Of a stretch of DNA of 64,000 nt, positions 7,609-17,713 are shown piece by piece. The DNA comes from Ralstonia soli. GTDB taxonomy: Bacteria; Pseudomonadota; Gammaproteobacteria; Burkholderiales; Burkholderiaceae. Position 1 is the first letter of the stretch. Each line of letters begins with the position of its first letter. The notes under the pieces were generated by a model. It saw only the letters and a list, made by a program, of their open reading frames with translations. It ran no database searches and was not told the DNA's origin. Position numbers and translations under genes: made by a program. The stretch lies in assembly GCF_023955655.1 (NCBI RefSeq), contig NZ_JAMXHT010000003.1, positions 434,001 to 498,000 of the forward strand. Reading direction: 5' to 3'.

Positions 7609-9750
7609 TCACAGGTCGATCTTCATGCCTAGCTTGAAGAGGCGCGGGGCGCCCATCGATAGGCGGTTGTTGCCGGCGCCGGCCCAGTAGCGCTTGTCGG
7701 TGAGGTTGTCGACGTTGAGTTGCAGCGTGGTGCGCTTGCCTGAGATGCGGGTGACGTAGCGCACACCGGCGCTGAACAGTGTGGTGCCGCCCAACTCGGC
7801 TTGGTTGGCGTCGTTCACGGGTCGTGGGCCGATGTAGTACGCGCCTGCGTTCAGCGACACCGAGCGCAACATCGGCAGCGTGTATTCCGCGAACAGGCTG
7901 GCGGTGCTGCGTGGCGTGTTCTCGGGCGTCTTGCCGTTGAGGCCGTTGCCAACGCCGCGGAACTTGGCGTCTGTCCAGCCGGCGGAGGCCAGCAGCGACA
8001 ACTCGTTGGTGACACGTCCCTGCGCCGTCAGTTCGACACCGCGAATGCGTTCGCGGCCGTCCTGAACGAAGAGGTTTGCGTCGTTGGTGTAGCTCGCAGC
8101 GCGGTCGATGTCGTACACGGCGGCGGCGAGCTGCGTGCCGGCCAGCGTTTCGTAGCGCACGCCCACTTCCTTCTGTTCGGAGAGCGCGGGCGGCATCGCC
8201 ACGTTGGCATTGGCGGCGGTATTGGGTGCGCGCGCACCGGCCTCCAAACCTTGCGCGTACGACGCATACGCTGACAACGTCGGCGTGAATTTGTAAATGA
8301 CGGCGCCCAGCGGCGTGGTCTTGCTGGCTTCGTAGCGGTTGGGCGCTTGCTCGCTGGTGTAACGCGTATAGCGCAGGCCGGCGATCACCTGCCAGTGCTG
8401 CGAGAGCGTCATGCGGTCCATTGCGTAGACGCCCGTATCGACGGCGCGCTGCTCGGCGGTAAAGCCGATGCCGGTGGTTGGCAGCCAGCCGAGATCGACC
8501 GGGTTGTACAGATTCTGCGAACCCGAGAAGCGATCGGAATACACCGCCGCCTGCCGCATGTCCGATCGCGCCACGCCAAAGGTCAGGTCGTGCGTAATCC
8601 AGCCCGTCTTCTCGGTGCCGTTGATGTCGGCGCGCACGTGGCTCGTGTTCCAGCGGCCGTTCTGGCGTTGGCCGGACAGCGTGCCTGCGCCCGTCACGGG
8701 GTTGGTCAGGCGAAACTCTGAGAATGCCCGCGAGCGCGCTGTCTCCGACAGGCCCCCTTCCACCGTCAGCAGCCACGCATCGGTGAGTGCGTAGTCCGCA
8801 CGCAGCAGTGCGTTGGTGTTGTTGCCATCAAAGTCGGCCCAGCCGGGTGCGATGCGCTTGCTGGGGTCGGGCATAGCGGGCAGCGCGATCACGCCGTTCC
8901 TGGCGGCAGGTAGCGTCACCACGGATTGCTCGGTGATGACCTTGCGTGAGTACTCCACATCGGCCTTCAGGTTCAGGCGGCTGTTGACCTTCCAGTCAAA
9001 TGCCACAGCAGCCAACTGCCGCGTGCCTTCGATGCCGCTGGTGGGCGATTGCAGTGAACCGCCCGCCGCGTTGAAGCGGATGCCGTATTGGTTGTCTTCA
9101 CCAAAGCGGCGGCCCACGTCGACCGTGCCGATGGCCGTGCCATTGCTGTCGAACTGCATGCCCAGCGTGGTGACGGGCGTATTGCCCGCACGCTTGGTGA
9201 CGAGATTCACGACGCCGCCCGGCGTGGTGTAGCCGTAGTACAGCGCCGATACGCCCTTGAGCACTTCCACACGCTCCTTGTCTTCCAGCGGGATGGCGGT
9301 GAGCGCCGCAATCGGCATCGCGCCGTTAAAGCGGAAGTTGGTGCGGTTCTCCATCGTCACGCCACGGATGGCGAGGTTGTCGAAGGTCTCGCCGGAGAGC
9401 TGCTGGCGCGTCACGCTGGCCGTGTTACGCAGCGCGTCGAACAGTGACGTGTCCTGCTGGGCGTCGAGCGCCTCGCGCGTGACGACGTTCACCGTTGCCG
9501 GAATGTCGCGCAGTGCCATGCCACGGAATGCGCCCACCTCGGCCGTGCTGGCTGCAAAGCCGCGCTGGCTGCGCGCGGTGACGGTGGTTTCGTCCAAGTC
9601 GACCTTGGCATGGCCGGCAGCAGGTTGCGGTTCATCGGCGCGCGCTAATGTCGAGACGGTGAGCAGAGCAGCAAGCGGAATGGCGGCGAGCGCGCAAGGC
9701 AATGCGCGGGCCGCTGCATTGACCACATTCGGATGAGTCATCGCAGACAA
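7609..9750 (-). CDS. TonB-dependent siderophore receptor
   Basis: A 713-residue outer-membrane receptor. A signal peptide ending near TLARADEP is followed by the plug domain (LDETTVTARSQRGF, DIPATVNVVTREALDAQQ, NLAIRGV, VEVLKGVSALYYG, PGGVVNLVTKRA) and a 22-strand barrel finishing in LDNLTDKRYWAG and LFKLGMKIDL. Such proteins import ferric siderophores using TonB energy. The last residue is Leu rather than the common Phe. A Fur box lies 174 bp upstream (9924-9942), consistent with iron repression, and a terminator-like hairpin lies between it and the start. No siderophore biosynthesis or ABC importer gene is adjacent, so the ligand is probably a xenosiderophore. Confidence 0.92.
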   Translation of the reverse strand: MSAMTHPNVVNAAARALPCALAAIPLAALLTVSTLARADEPQPAAGHAKVDLDETTVTARSQRGFAASTAEVGAFRGMALRDIPATVNVVTREALDAQQDTSLFDALRNTASVTRQQLSGETFDNLAIRGVTMENRTNFRFNGAMPIAALTAIPLEDKERVEVLKGVSALYYGYTTPGGVVNLVTKRAGNTPVTTLGMQFDSNGTAIGTVDVGRRFGEDNQYGIRFNAAGGSLQSPTSGIEGTRQLAAVAFDWKVNSRLNLKADVEYSRKVITEQSVVTLPAARNGVIALPAMPDPSKRIAPGWADFDGNNTNALLRADYALTDAWLLTVEGGLSETARSRAFSEFRLTNPVTGAGTLSGQRQNGRWNTSHVRADINGTEKTGWITHDLTFGVARSDMRQAAVYSDRFSGSQNLYNPVDLGWLPTTGIGFTAEQRAVDTGVYAMDRMTLSQHWQVIAGLRYTRYTSEQAPNRYEASKTTPLGAVIYKFTPTLSAYASYAQGLEAGARAPNTAANANVAMPPALSEQKEVGVRYETLAGTQLAAAVYDIDRAASYTNDANLFVQDGRERIRGVELTAQGRVTNELSLLASAGWTDAKFRGVGNGLNGKTPENTPRSTASLFAEYTLPMLRSVSLNAGAYYIGPRPVNDANQAELGGTTLFSAGVRYVTRISGKRTTLQLNVDNLTDKRYWAGAGNNRLSMGAPRLFKLGMKIDL

Positions 9751-9802
9751 CAGGTTGATCAGGATTGGCGAAACCGGACGCGCGGCAATGCGCTGGGAGA
9801 AG

Positions 9803-9832
9803 AAAAAACGCGCCGCAGTACAACACGGCGCG
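9803..9832 (-). terminator. rho-independent terminator or attenuator in the TonB-receptor leader
   Basis: On the minus strand a perfect 7-bp stem CGCGCCG/CGGCGCG (9826-9832 and 9809-9815) with a 10-nt loop is followed by six T (9808-9803). It lies downstream of the Fur box and 53 nt before the receptor start codon. It could end transcripts from the upstream permease-like gene or attenuate those that begin at the Fur-controlled promoter. Confidence 0.65.
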
Positions 9833-9923
9833 TCGATCCATTGGCTGGCAGGTGAAAACCCGCTGGCTCGCCCGGCAGAAGCAATGGCCAGCGATCAGGC
9901 AAGGTACCCGCTGCCGCCCATCA

Positions 9924-9942
9924 AATGAGAATGATTCGCATT
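9924..9942. promoter_or_regulatory. Fur box
   Basis: AATGAGAATGATTCGCATT is a 9-1-9 inverted repeat with one mismatched pair and matches the classical 19 bp Fur consensus architecture and most of its bases. It stands upstream of the TonB-dependent receptor on the minus strand and just downstream of the stop of the upstream gene (9972), so iron repression of the receptor is the natural reading. Confidence 0.8.
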
Positions 9943-9971
9943 ATATTGAGGTCGCGTGATCTCGGCAACCG

Positions 9972-11021
9972 TTAGCTCGCCGGCACCCCCTGCTTCCATT
10001 GCGGCCAGCGGTTCACGATATCGTCCAGCAATGGCTTGGCCGCGTTGACGAGGTTGTGCGTGGCCGGCACGAAGCCGCCCTGCTGGGCGTAGTTGATGAG
10101 GCCGTCAGAAGCCGTCTGACCGTCATATGGGCGATCGAAATCGGACCCCGAACGCAGCAGCGCCACGCGGCTGAAATCGACCTTGCCGGCACGGGCACCG
10201 CGCGTGAGTACTTCCAGCGTGGCGTTGTCCTCTTGCGCGGTAGTGCAGTAGGTGCCCTTGTTGTCGGTCATCGTCTTCACCCAGTCACGCGCGCGCTGGC
10301 CCAGGTTGCGGCCAGCCCACCACGTATCGGCAGAAGCGACATCGCACTGAATGACAGCAGGTGGCTGATTGGCCGGCGCGTATGCGTAGTTCTTGCGGAA
10401 GGCGATGGCCTCGGGGCTGTCTTCCAGCGTGGCCGATTTCGACAACGTAAAGGCGCGCTGCAGCAGCGTCTCGTTCAGCTGGAACACCTCGGTGCGGTAG
10501 TCCATGGGCGGTTTCTCGCCCGGGCCCTTGGTGCCGATGCCGAAATAGCCATACGGCCAGCTGGTTGGCATTTCACGCGCGTCGATCTCATGCGACAGGC
10601 CGTAATCCACCGCATAGCGCGCCCACGCTGCTGAACCGACCGTGCCCTGCCCCGGATCAATGCCCGCAATGCCGGCGATGACGAAGTAGGTGTGCGTCAG
10701 ATCCAGCTTGCTGCGATAGAGCAACGCAGAAATCGTCGACGCGGCATTCGCGTATCCCATGCCTGTGGTGATCTGGCAAACGCCGTCGTAGTTGCAGAGC
10801 ATGTTGGGCGCGTCGGGCGACAAGCCGGAGATGGCGACCTTCTCCTTCAGGTCGTAGCGGTCGATAAAGGGCTGGGCTTCGCCCTGGAACATGTTGACGA
10901 CGATGACCTTCACGCCGTCATACGCGCAACTGTTCAAGGTCAGGGCTGCGGCGCCCACAGCGCACAGCTTGGCGATCGTACGCAAACGAGGCATGGGCGT
11001 CTTGAGTCGGGAATCGATCAT
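9972..11021 (-). CDS. purine nucleoside permease (NUP) family lipoprotein
   Basis: A 349-residue protein of the NUP family. Start 11021 overlaps the stop of the upstream paralogue by 4 nt (ATGA), so translation is coupled. The N-terminus is a signal with a plausible lipobox, LNSC, at about residues 29-32, which would anchor it to a membrane on the outside of the cytoplasm. Family hallmarks are TTGMGYANAASTISALLY, IAGIAGIDPGQGTVGSAAWA, and GTYCTTAQEDNATLE. Fungal NUP proteins were described as purine nucleoside permeases, but the fold relates to nucleoside phosphorylases and there are no multiple membrane spans, so true transport by this protein alone is doubtful. A role in periplasmic nucleoside binding or cleavage is inference. 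Confidence 0.85.
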   Translation of the reverse strand: MIDSRLKTPMPRLRTIAKLCAVGAAALTLNSCAYDGVKVIVVNMFQGEAQPFIDRYDLKEKVAISGLSPDAPNMLCNYDGVCQITTGMGYANAASTISALLYRSKLDLTHTYFVIAGIAGIDPGQGTVGSAAWARYAVDYGLSHEIDAREMPTSWPYGYFGIGTKGPGEKPPMDYRTEVFQLNETLLQRAFTLSKSATLEDSPEAIAFRKNYAYAPANQPPAVIQCDVASADTWWAGRNLGQRARDWVKTMTDNKGTYCTTAQEDNATLEVLTRGARAGKVDFSRVALLRSGSDFDRPYDGQTASDGLINYAQQGGFVPATHNLVNAAKPLLDDIVNRWPQWKQGVPAS

Positions 11022-12136
11022 GGCGAGGGCACTCCGTGTTTCCACACGCTCCAGCGCGTGACGATCTCGTTGACCAGCGGGCCGCCCGCCAGATAGAGGT
11101 TGTTGAGCGACGGCACAAATCCGCCCGAGTTGCTGCCCACCAGCGAGTCGTACGGCGTCTGCCCCGGATACGGCCGATCGAAGTTGGAAGCGGTACGCAG
11201 CACGGCCACACGCTGCAGGTCGAGCAGCCCCGTCCTCGCACCACGCGTGAGCGCTTCGAACGTCGCATTGTCTTCCTGCTGCGTGGTGCAGTAGGTGCCT
11301 TGGCCATCTGTCAGCAGCTTCACCCACGCGGCTTCGCGCTCGCCCAGCTTGGCGCCGTGCCAGTACGTGTTGCCCGCGGCGGTGTCGCATTGCACGACCG
11401 ACGGCGGCTGGTTGGCCGGTGCACTCGGGTAGTTGGCGCGATACGCGCGCGCGGTGGCGTTGTCATCCAGCGCCACGCCCTTGGAGAGCGCAAGCGCTTT
11501 CTGCAGCAGTGCCTCGTTCACGCGGAAGACTTCCGTCTTGTAGTCCAGCGGCGGCTTTTGTCCCGGCCCCTGTGTGTTGATGCCGATGAAGCCGTTGGGC
11601 CAGTTAGCGGGAATCTCGCGCGCATCGATCTCCCAGGCGAGGTCACTGTCGACCAGATAACGCGCCCACGCAGCAGAGCCCAAGGTGCCTTGCGACGGAT
11701 CGATCCCGGCAATGCCCGCCACCAGGAAGTACGTGCGCTGCAAATCGAACTGCCCGCTGTAAATCAGCGCCGACACCGACGATGCGGCGTTCGCCTTGCC
11801 CATGCCGGTGGTGAGCTGGCACACGTCGTTGGCGTTGCAGTGCACGTTCGGGTAATCAATCGACAGGCCGGGCACCGGCACGTCTTGCGTGAGGCCCAGC
11901 TTGTCGATCCACGGCTGCGCCTCGGGCGCGAACATGCTGATGATCAGCACCTTGACCTTGCGCGCGTGCGACTCAGGCGCAGGTTCTTGCGCAAGCAGCG
12001 CAACCGGCTGCGTCGATGCGCCAATGCCGGCGGCCACCAGCACGCCAGCGGCGATCGCCCGTAGCAATCGTTTGCTGCGCCGCGCAGCCGATGGCTCGGG
12101 CGGCACAGCGTCGACCTTCTCGGATAGAACGCTCAT
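11018..12136 (-). CDS. purine nucleoside permease (NUP) family protein
   Basis: A 372-residue paralogue of the following gene. Start 12136 has a GAGGAG ribosome site a few bases upstream; an in-frame extension to 12307 lacks one. Residues about 25-50 form a signal or anchor (LLRAIAAGVLVAAGIGASTQ) without a lipobox Cys. The core repeats the family motifs: TTGMGKANAASSVSALIY, VAGIAGIDPSQGTLGSAAWA, GTYCTTQQEDNATFE. The two genes form a tandem duplication, coupled by a 4-nt overlap. A 16 bp perfect palindrome (12313-12328) upstream is a candidate operator. Expected cell location is the periplasm or outer face of the inner membrane. Confidence 0.85.
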   Translation of the reverse strand: MSVLSEKVDAVPPEPSAARRSKRLLRAIAAGVLVAAGIGASTQPVALLAQEPAPESHARKVKVLIISMFAPEAQPWIDKLGLTQDVPVPGLSIDYPNVHCNANDVCQLTTGMGKANAASSVSALIYSGQFDLQRTYFLVAGIAGIDPSQGTLGSAAWARYLVDSDLAWEIDAREIPANWPNGFIGINTQGPGQKPPLDYKTEVFRVNEALLQKALALSKGVALDDNATARAYRANYPSAPANQPPSVVQCDTAAGNTYWHGAKLGEREAAWVKLLTDGQGTYCTTQQEDNATFEALTRGARTGLLDLQRVAVLRTASNFDRPYPGQTPYDSLVGSNSGGFVPSLNNLYLAGGPLVNEIVTRWSVWKHGVPSP

Positions 12137-12312
12137 GGTTCTCCTCGGATTTGGGGATGGGAACAGGGGTACATCAGCGCTGCGGGGAACAGCGCGCGCA
12201 ACCGATGCAAGTTGCCTGCCAGTTATCGCGAGGGCACGCAATCTCAACAGAAGCGGCTGCGTTTCCCCGGTATAGGCGATGGCGCAACCGCCCTCCACTC
12301 CCGGCAATCAGA

Positions 12313-12328
12313 ACCAAACTTGTTTGGT
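12313..12328. promoter_or_regulatory. palindromic operator candidate upstream of the NUP pair
   Basis: ACCAAAC-TT-GTTTGGT is a perfect 7-2-7 inverted repeat in the 314 bp gap between alaS and the NUP genes. It lies about 180 bp upstream of the NUP start, next to a TTGTATAGG stretch on the minus strand that could be a promoter. The rest of the gap (12137-12312, 12329-12375) shows no gene. Confidence 0.45.
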
Positions 12329-12375
12329 CACCCTATACAAGCCACCTTCGCGTGCGCTGCACATCAGGTCGAGCC

Positions 12376-12421
12376 CCAAAACAAAACGGCACGCGCCCCG
12401 TTGCCGGGAACGCGCGCCGTT
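12376..12421 (-). terminator. alaS terminator
   Basis: On the minus strand a GC-rich hairpin (6 bp AACGGC/GCCGTT, a mismatch, then 4 more bp) is followed by TTGTTTTG. It lies about 30 nt after the alaS stop and is a good rho-independent terminator. Confidence 0.75.
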
Positions 12422-12450
12422 CAGCGCATCAGATTCGAAGGGGCGTTACA

Positions 12451-15093
<2,643 letters not shown>

Positions 15094-15300
15094 GTCGCGG
15101 GGTGCCGGAGTCAGCATTGCGCCCTGGAGCATCCCGCTCCAGAGCGCCTTGGATTAGTGCAAACCATTGATTATACGGGGTTCGTGACCAGGTCGCGTCC
15201 ATTCTGCGCCGCATTTTCCCCGGTTGGTCGCATCGGCTTAGAGGGATCCTGGAGCGTGGTGTAGAGTGCACCCGTTCCAATCGTGTCGATTCGTCAATCC

Positions 15301-16521
15301 ATGGGCGCTCTCAGCCATCTCCGTGTTCTTGACCTGACCCGCGTGCTTGCCGGCCCCTGGTGTGCGCAAAACCTCGCCGATTTCGGCGCCGACGTCATCA
15401 AGGTGGAGCGCCCCGGCGCTGGCGACGACACCCGCACCTGGGGCCCGCCCTGGCTCAAGGACGAGGCTGGTCAGGACACTGCCGAAGCCGCCTACTACCT
15501 GGCTGCCAACCGCAACAAGCGGTCCATTACCGTCGACATCAGCACGCCCGAGGGGCAGGACATCGTCCGCCAGCTCGCCGCGCATGCGGATGTCGTGCTG
15601 GAGAACTACAAGGTCGGCCAGCTCAAGAAATACGGGCTGGACTACGCATCGCTCAAGGCCGTCAAGCCGGACCTGATCTACTGCTCGATCACCGGCTTCG
15701 GCCAGACCGGCCCCTACGCCGCGCGCGCCGGCTACGACTTCATCGTGCAGGGCATGGGCGGTTTCATGAGCCTGACCGGCGAGCGCGACGACCTGCCCGG
15801 CGGCGGGCCGCAAAAAGCCGGTGTGGCCATCTCAGACCTGATGACCGGCATGTACGCCACCGTCGCCGTGCTGGCCGCGCTCGCGCATCGGGACCGCACC
15901 GGCGAAGGCCAGTACATCGACATGGCGCTGCTCGACGTGCAGGTCGCCATGCTGGCGAACATGAACACCAACTACCTCGCCAGCGGCCAGGCGCCCAAGC
16001 GCTGGGGCAACGCGCACCCGAACATCGTGCCGTACCAGACCTTCCAGGCGGCTAACGGCTGGATCATCGTGGCGGTGGGCAATGACGGGCAGTTCCGCCG
16101 CTTTGTCGACGCCGGCGGTATGCCCGAACTCGCTGACGACCCGCGCTTCGCCACCAACCCGCAGCGCGTGGCCAATCGCGACGTGCTGGTGCCGATCCTG
16201 GCCGAGATGGTCAAGCGTTTCAGCAAGGGCGATTGGATCGACAAGCTCGAAGCCGCCGGCGTGCCCTGCGGCCCGATCAACAATCTCGACGAAGTCTTCG
16301 ACAACGAACAGGTACAGGCACGCGGCCTGCGCGTGGACCTGCCTCACCCGAGCGCCGGCACCGTCAAGCTGGTCGGCAGCCCGGTCAAGATGAGCGCCAC
16401 GCCGCCCAAGGCCGCGAGCCACCCGCCGCTGCTGGGCGAACACACCGAGGCTGTGCTGCGCGATGTGCTGCGTTTATCGCCCGACAGGATCGAAGCGCTG
16501 CGCGCACAGGGCGTCATCTGA
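15301..16521 (+). CDS. CaiB/BaiF family CoA-transferase
   Basis: A 406-residue class III CoA-transferase, which moves CoA between carboxylic acids through an aspartyl-CoA intermediate. The start at 15301 gives the family N-terminus MGALSHLRVLDLTRVLAGPW; a GTG at 15283 is an alternative. Typical segments are GADVIKVERPGAGDDTR, NRNKRSITVDIST, the catalytic-Asp region AISDLMTGMYA and AGVPCGPINNLDEVF. Its CoA donor and acceptor cannot be told; glutarate/succinate or oxalate/formate types are possible. It is separate from gcdH (36 kb away), which is sometimes its genomic partner. The DUF2214 gene follows after 32 nt. Confidence 0.9.
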   Translation: MGALSHLRVLDLTRVLAGPWCAQNLADFGADVIKVERPGAGDDTRTWGPPWLKDEAGQDTAEAAYYLAANRNKRSITVDISTPEGQDIVRQLAAHADVVLENYKVGQLKKYGLDYASLKAVKPDLIYCSITGFGQTGPYAARAGYDFIVQGMGGFMSLTGERDDLPGGGPQKAGVAISDLMTGMYATVAVLAALAHRDRTGEGQYIDMALLDVQVAMLANMNTNYLASGQAPKRWGNAHPNIVPYQTFQAANGWIIVAVGNDGQFRRFVDAGGMPELADDPRFATNPQRVANRDVLVPILAEMVKRFSKGDWIDKLEAAGVPCGPINNLDEVFDNEQVQARGLRVDLPHPSAGTVKLVGSPVKMSATPPKAASHPPLLGEHTEAVLRDVLRLSPDRIEALRAQGVI

Positions 16522-16553
16522 ATCGCACCTTCCCCACCCTAGACGAGGTCTCC

Positions 16554-17006
16554 ATGTGGTCTGATGCGTTGCTGGCTTACCTGCATTACATCTCGATCTT
16601 CACGATGATCGTCTTCCTTACCGCCGAGGCCGTGGTGCTGCGGCCCGGCATGACACCGGAGATCCGCCATCGGCTCGCCCGCTATGACGCGGTCTTCGGC
16701 TTTGCTGCACTGGCGGTGCTGGTGACGGGGCTGCTGCGCATGTCCTACGGCGCCAAGGGTTATGCGTTCTACGTCCACAACCCGGTGTTCCATATCAAGG
16801 TGGGCCTGTTCATCCTGGTGGGGCTGCTGTCGATTCCGCCCACGCTGACCATCCTGCGCTGGAAGAAGCAAGGCAAGACGCTGCCCGACTTCGTGCCCAC
16901 GCCCGCCGAGATTGCGAAGACGCGGCGCTGGGTCATGATTGAATCGCACCTGATCGTATTCATTCCGCTGGCAGCCGTGCTGATGGCGCGCGGCATCGGC
17001 ATGTAA
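16554..17006 (+). CDS. DUF2214 family membrane protein
   Basis: A 150-residue protein with four hydrophobic segments (about residues 5-25, 48-68, 82-102 and 128-147) and the family start MWSDALLAYLHYISIF. It fits the DUF2214 family, which has no established function. It follows the CoA-transferase closely on the same strand. The 203 bp after its stop contain no gene before the TctB start. Confidence 0.8.
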   Translation: MWSDALLAYLHYISIFTMIVFLTAEAVVLRPGMTPEIRHRLARYDAVFGFAALAVLVTGLLRMSYGAKGYAFYVHNPVFHIKVGLFILVGLLSIPPTLTILRWKKQGKTLPDFVPTPAEIAKTRRWVMIESHLIVFIPLAAVLMARGIGM

Positions 17007-17209
17007 TCGCGCGGGCCAAACGCGAGCGCTGGGCATCAACGCTCAGGACAAACCCTGAATCGTTGGCCAGCGCGCCGCGCCAGGCCATGAGATGCGCGGC
17101 CCCCCTCTGCAAGGTGCTTGAAAGCCGGTCTGCTTAGCGTGCAAACTTGGCCGCCAACAGGGCGGCCCGCCGTCGCTGGCGCAGCACGCCCCTTCCGAGG
17201 AGACCCGTC

Positions 17210-17695
17210 TTGCAGAACGATTCCCAGAGTCGTCCGGTAATCCGCAGCCATCAGGACTTTGCATCCGGCGTCTTGTTCATTGTCGCGGGCGCGGCGTTTG
17301 CCATTCTGGCGCGCAGCTACCGCATGGGCACGGCCAGCAGCATGGGGCCCGGCTACTTCCCGTTCTGGCTGGGCATTGTGCTGGTGCTGCTGGGCGTGGT
17401 GGTGATCGTGCAATCGCTGTCGCGCAAGGGCGTGGCCGACCGCATTCCGCGCTGGGACATCAAGACCCTGCTGTGGGTGCTCGGCTCGGTGGTGCTGTTC
17501 GGGCTACTGCTGCAACCGCTGGGGCTGGTGCTTTCGCTGGTGGTGCTGGTGTTGGTGTCCAGCATGGCGAGCCACGAATTCACGTGGAAAGGCGCGGTCG
17601 GCACCGCCATCGTGATGGCGCTGATGAGCCTGGCCGCCTTCATCTACGGGCTCAAGCTCCAGTTCCCGGTGTGGCCGGCCTTCATCGGCGGTTGA
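17210..17695 (+). CDS. tctB: tripartite tricarboxylate transporter, small membrane subunit TctB
   Basis: A 161-residue membrane protein with four predicted spans, of the TctB family. The likely start is the TTG at 17210, since GAGGAG lies at 17197-17202 and no ATG is properly placed; the upstream in-frame ATG at 17147 gives an Arg-rich leader without support. The first span (SGVLFIVAGAAFAILA) and the GPGYFPFWLGIVLVLLG motif are family hallmarks. It forms the membrane complex with TctA, whose gene starts 18 nt downstream. Proton- or sodium-driven uptake of carboxylates needs a periplasmic TctC protein, which is not encoded here. Confidence 0.88.
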   Translation: MQNDSQSRPVIRSHQDFASGVLFIVAGAAFAILARSYRMGTASSMGPGYFPFWLGIVLVLLGVVVIVQSLSRKGVADRIPRWDIKTLLWVLGSVVLFGLLLQPLGLVLSLVVLVLVSSMASHEFTWKGAVGTAIVMALMSLAAFIYGLKLQFPVWPAFIGG

Positions 17696-17713
17696 GCGAG
17701 AAGGAAAGACGCC

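Noticed and set aside
7258..7632. Open frames across the repeat at 7351-7579 (both strands) and inside 59320-59591
   Set aside because: They read through stems and loops of non-coding repeats; the copies at 7.35 and 49.97 kb do not preserve reading frame or protein sequence.
9632..9841. Small minus-strand frame spanning the TonB-receptor leader hairpin
   Set aside because: It runs out of frame into the receptor gene and is built on the hairpin sequence; no ribosome site.
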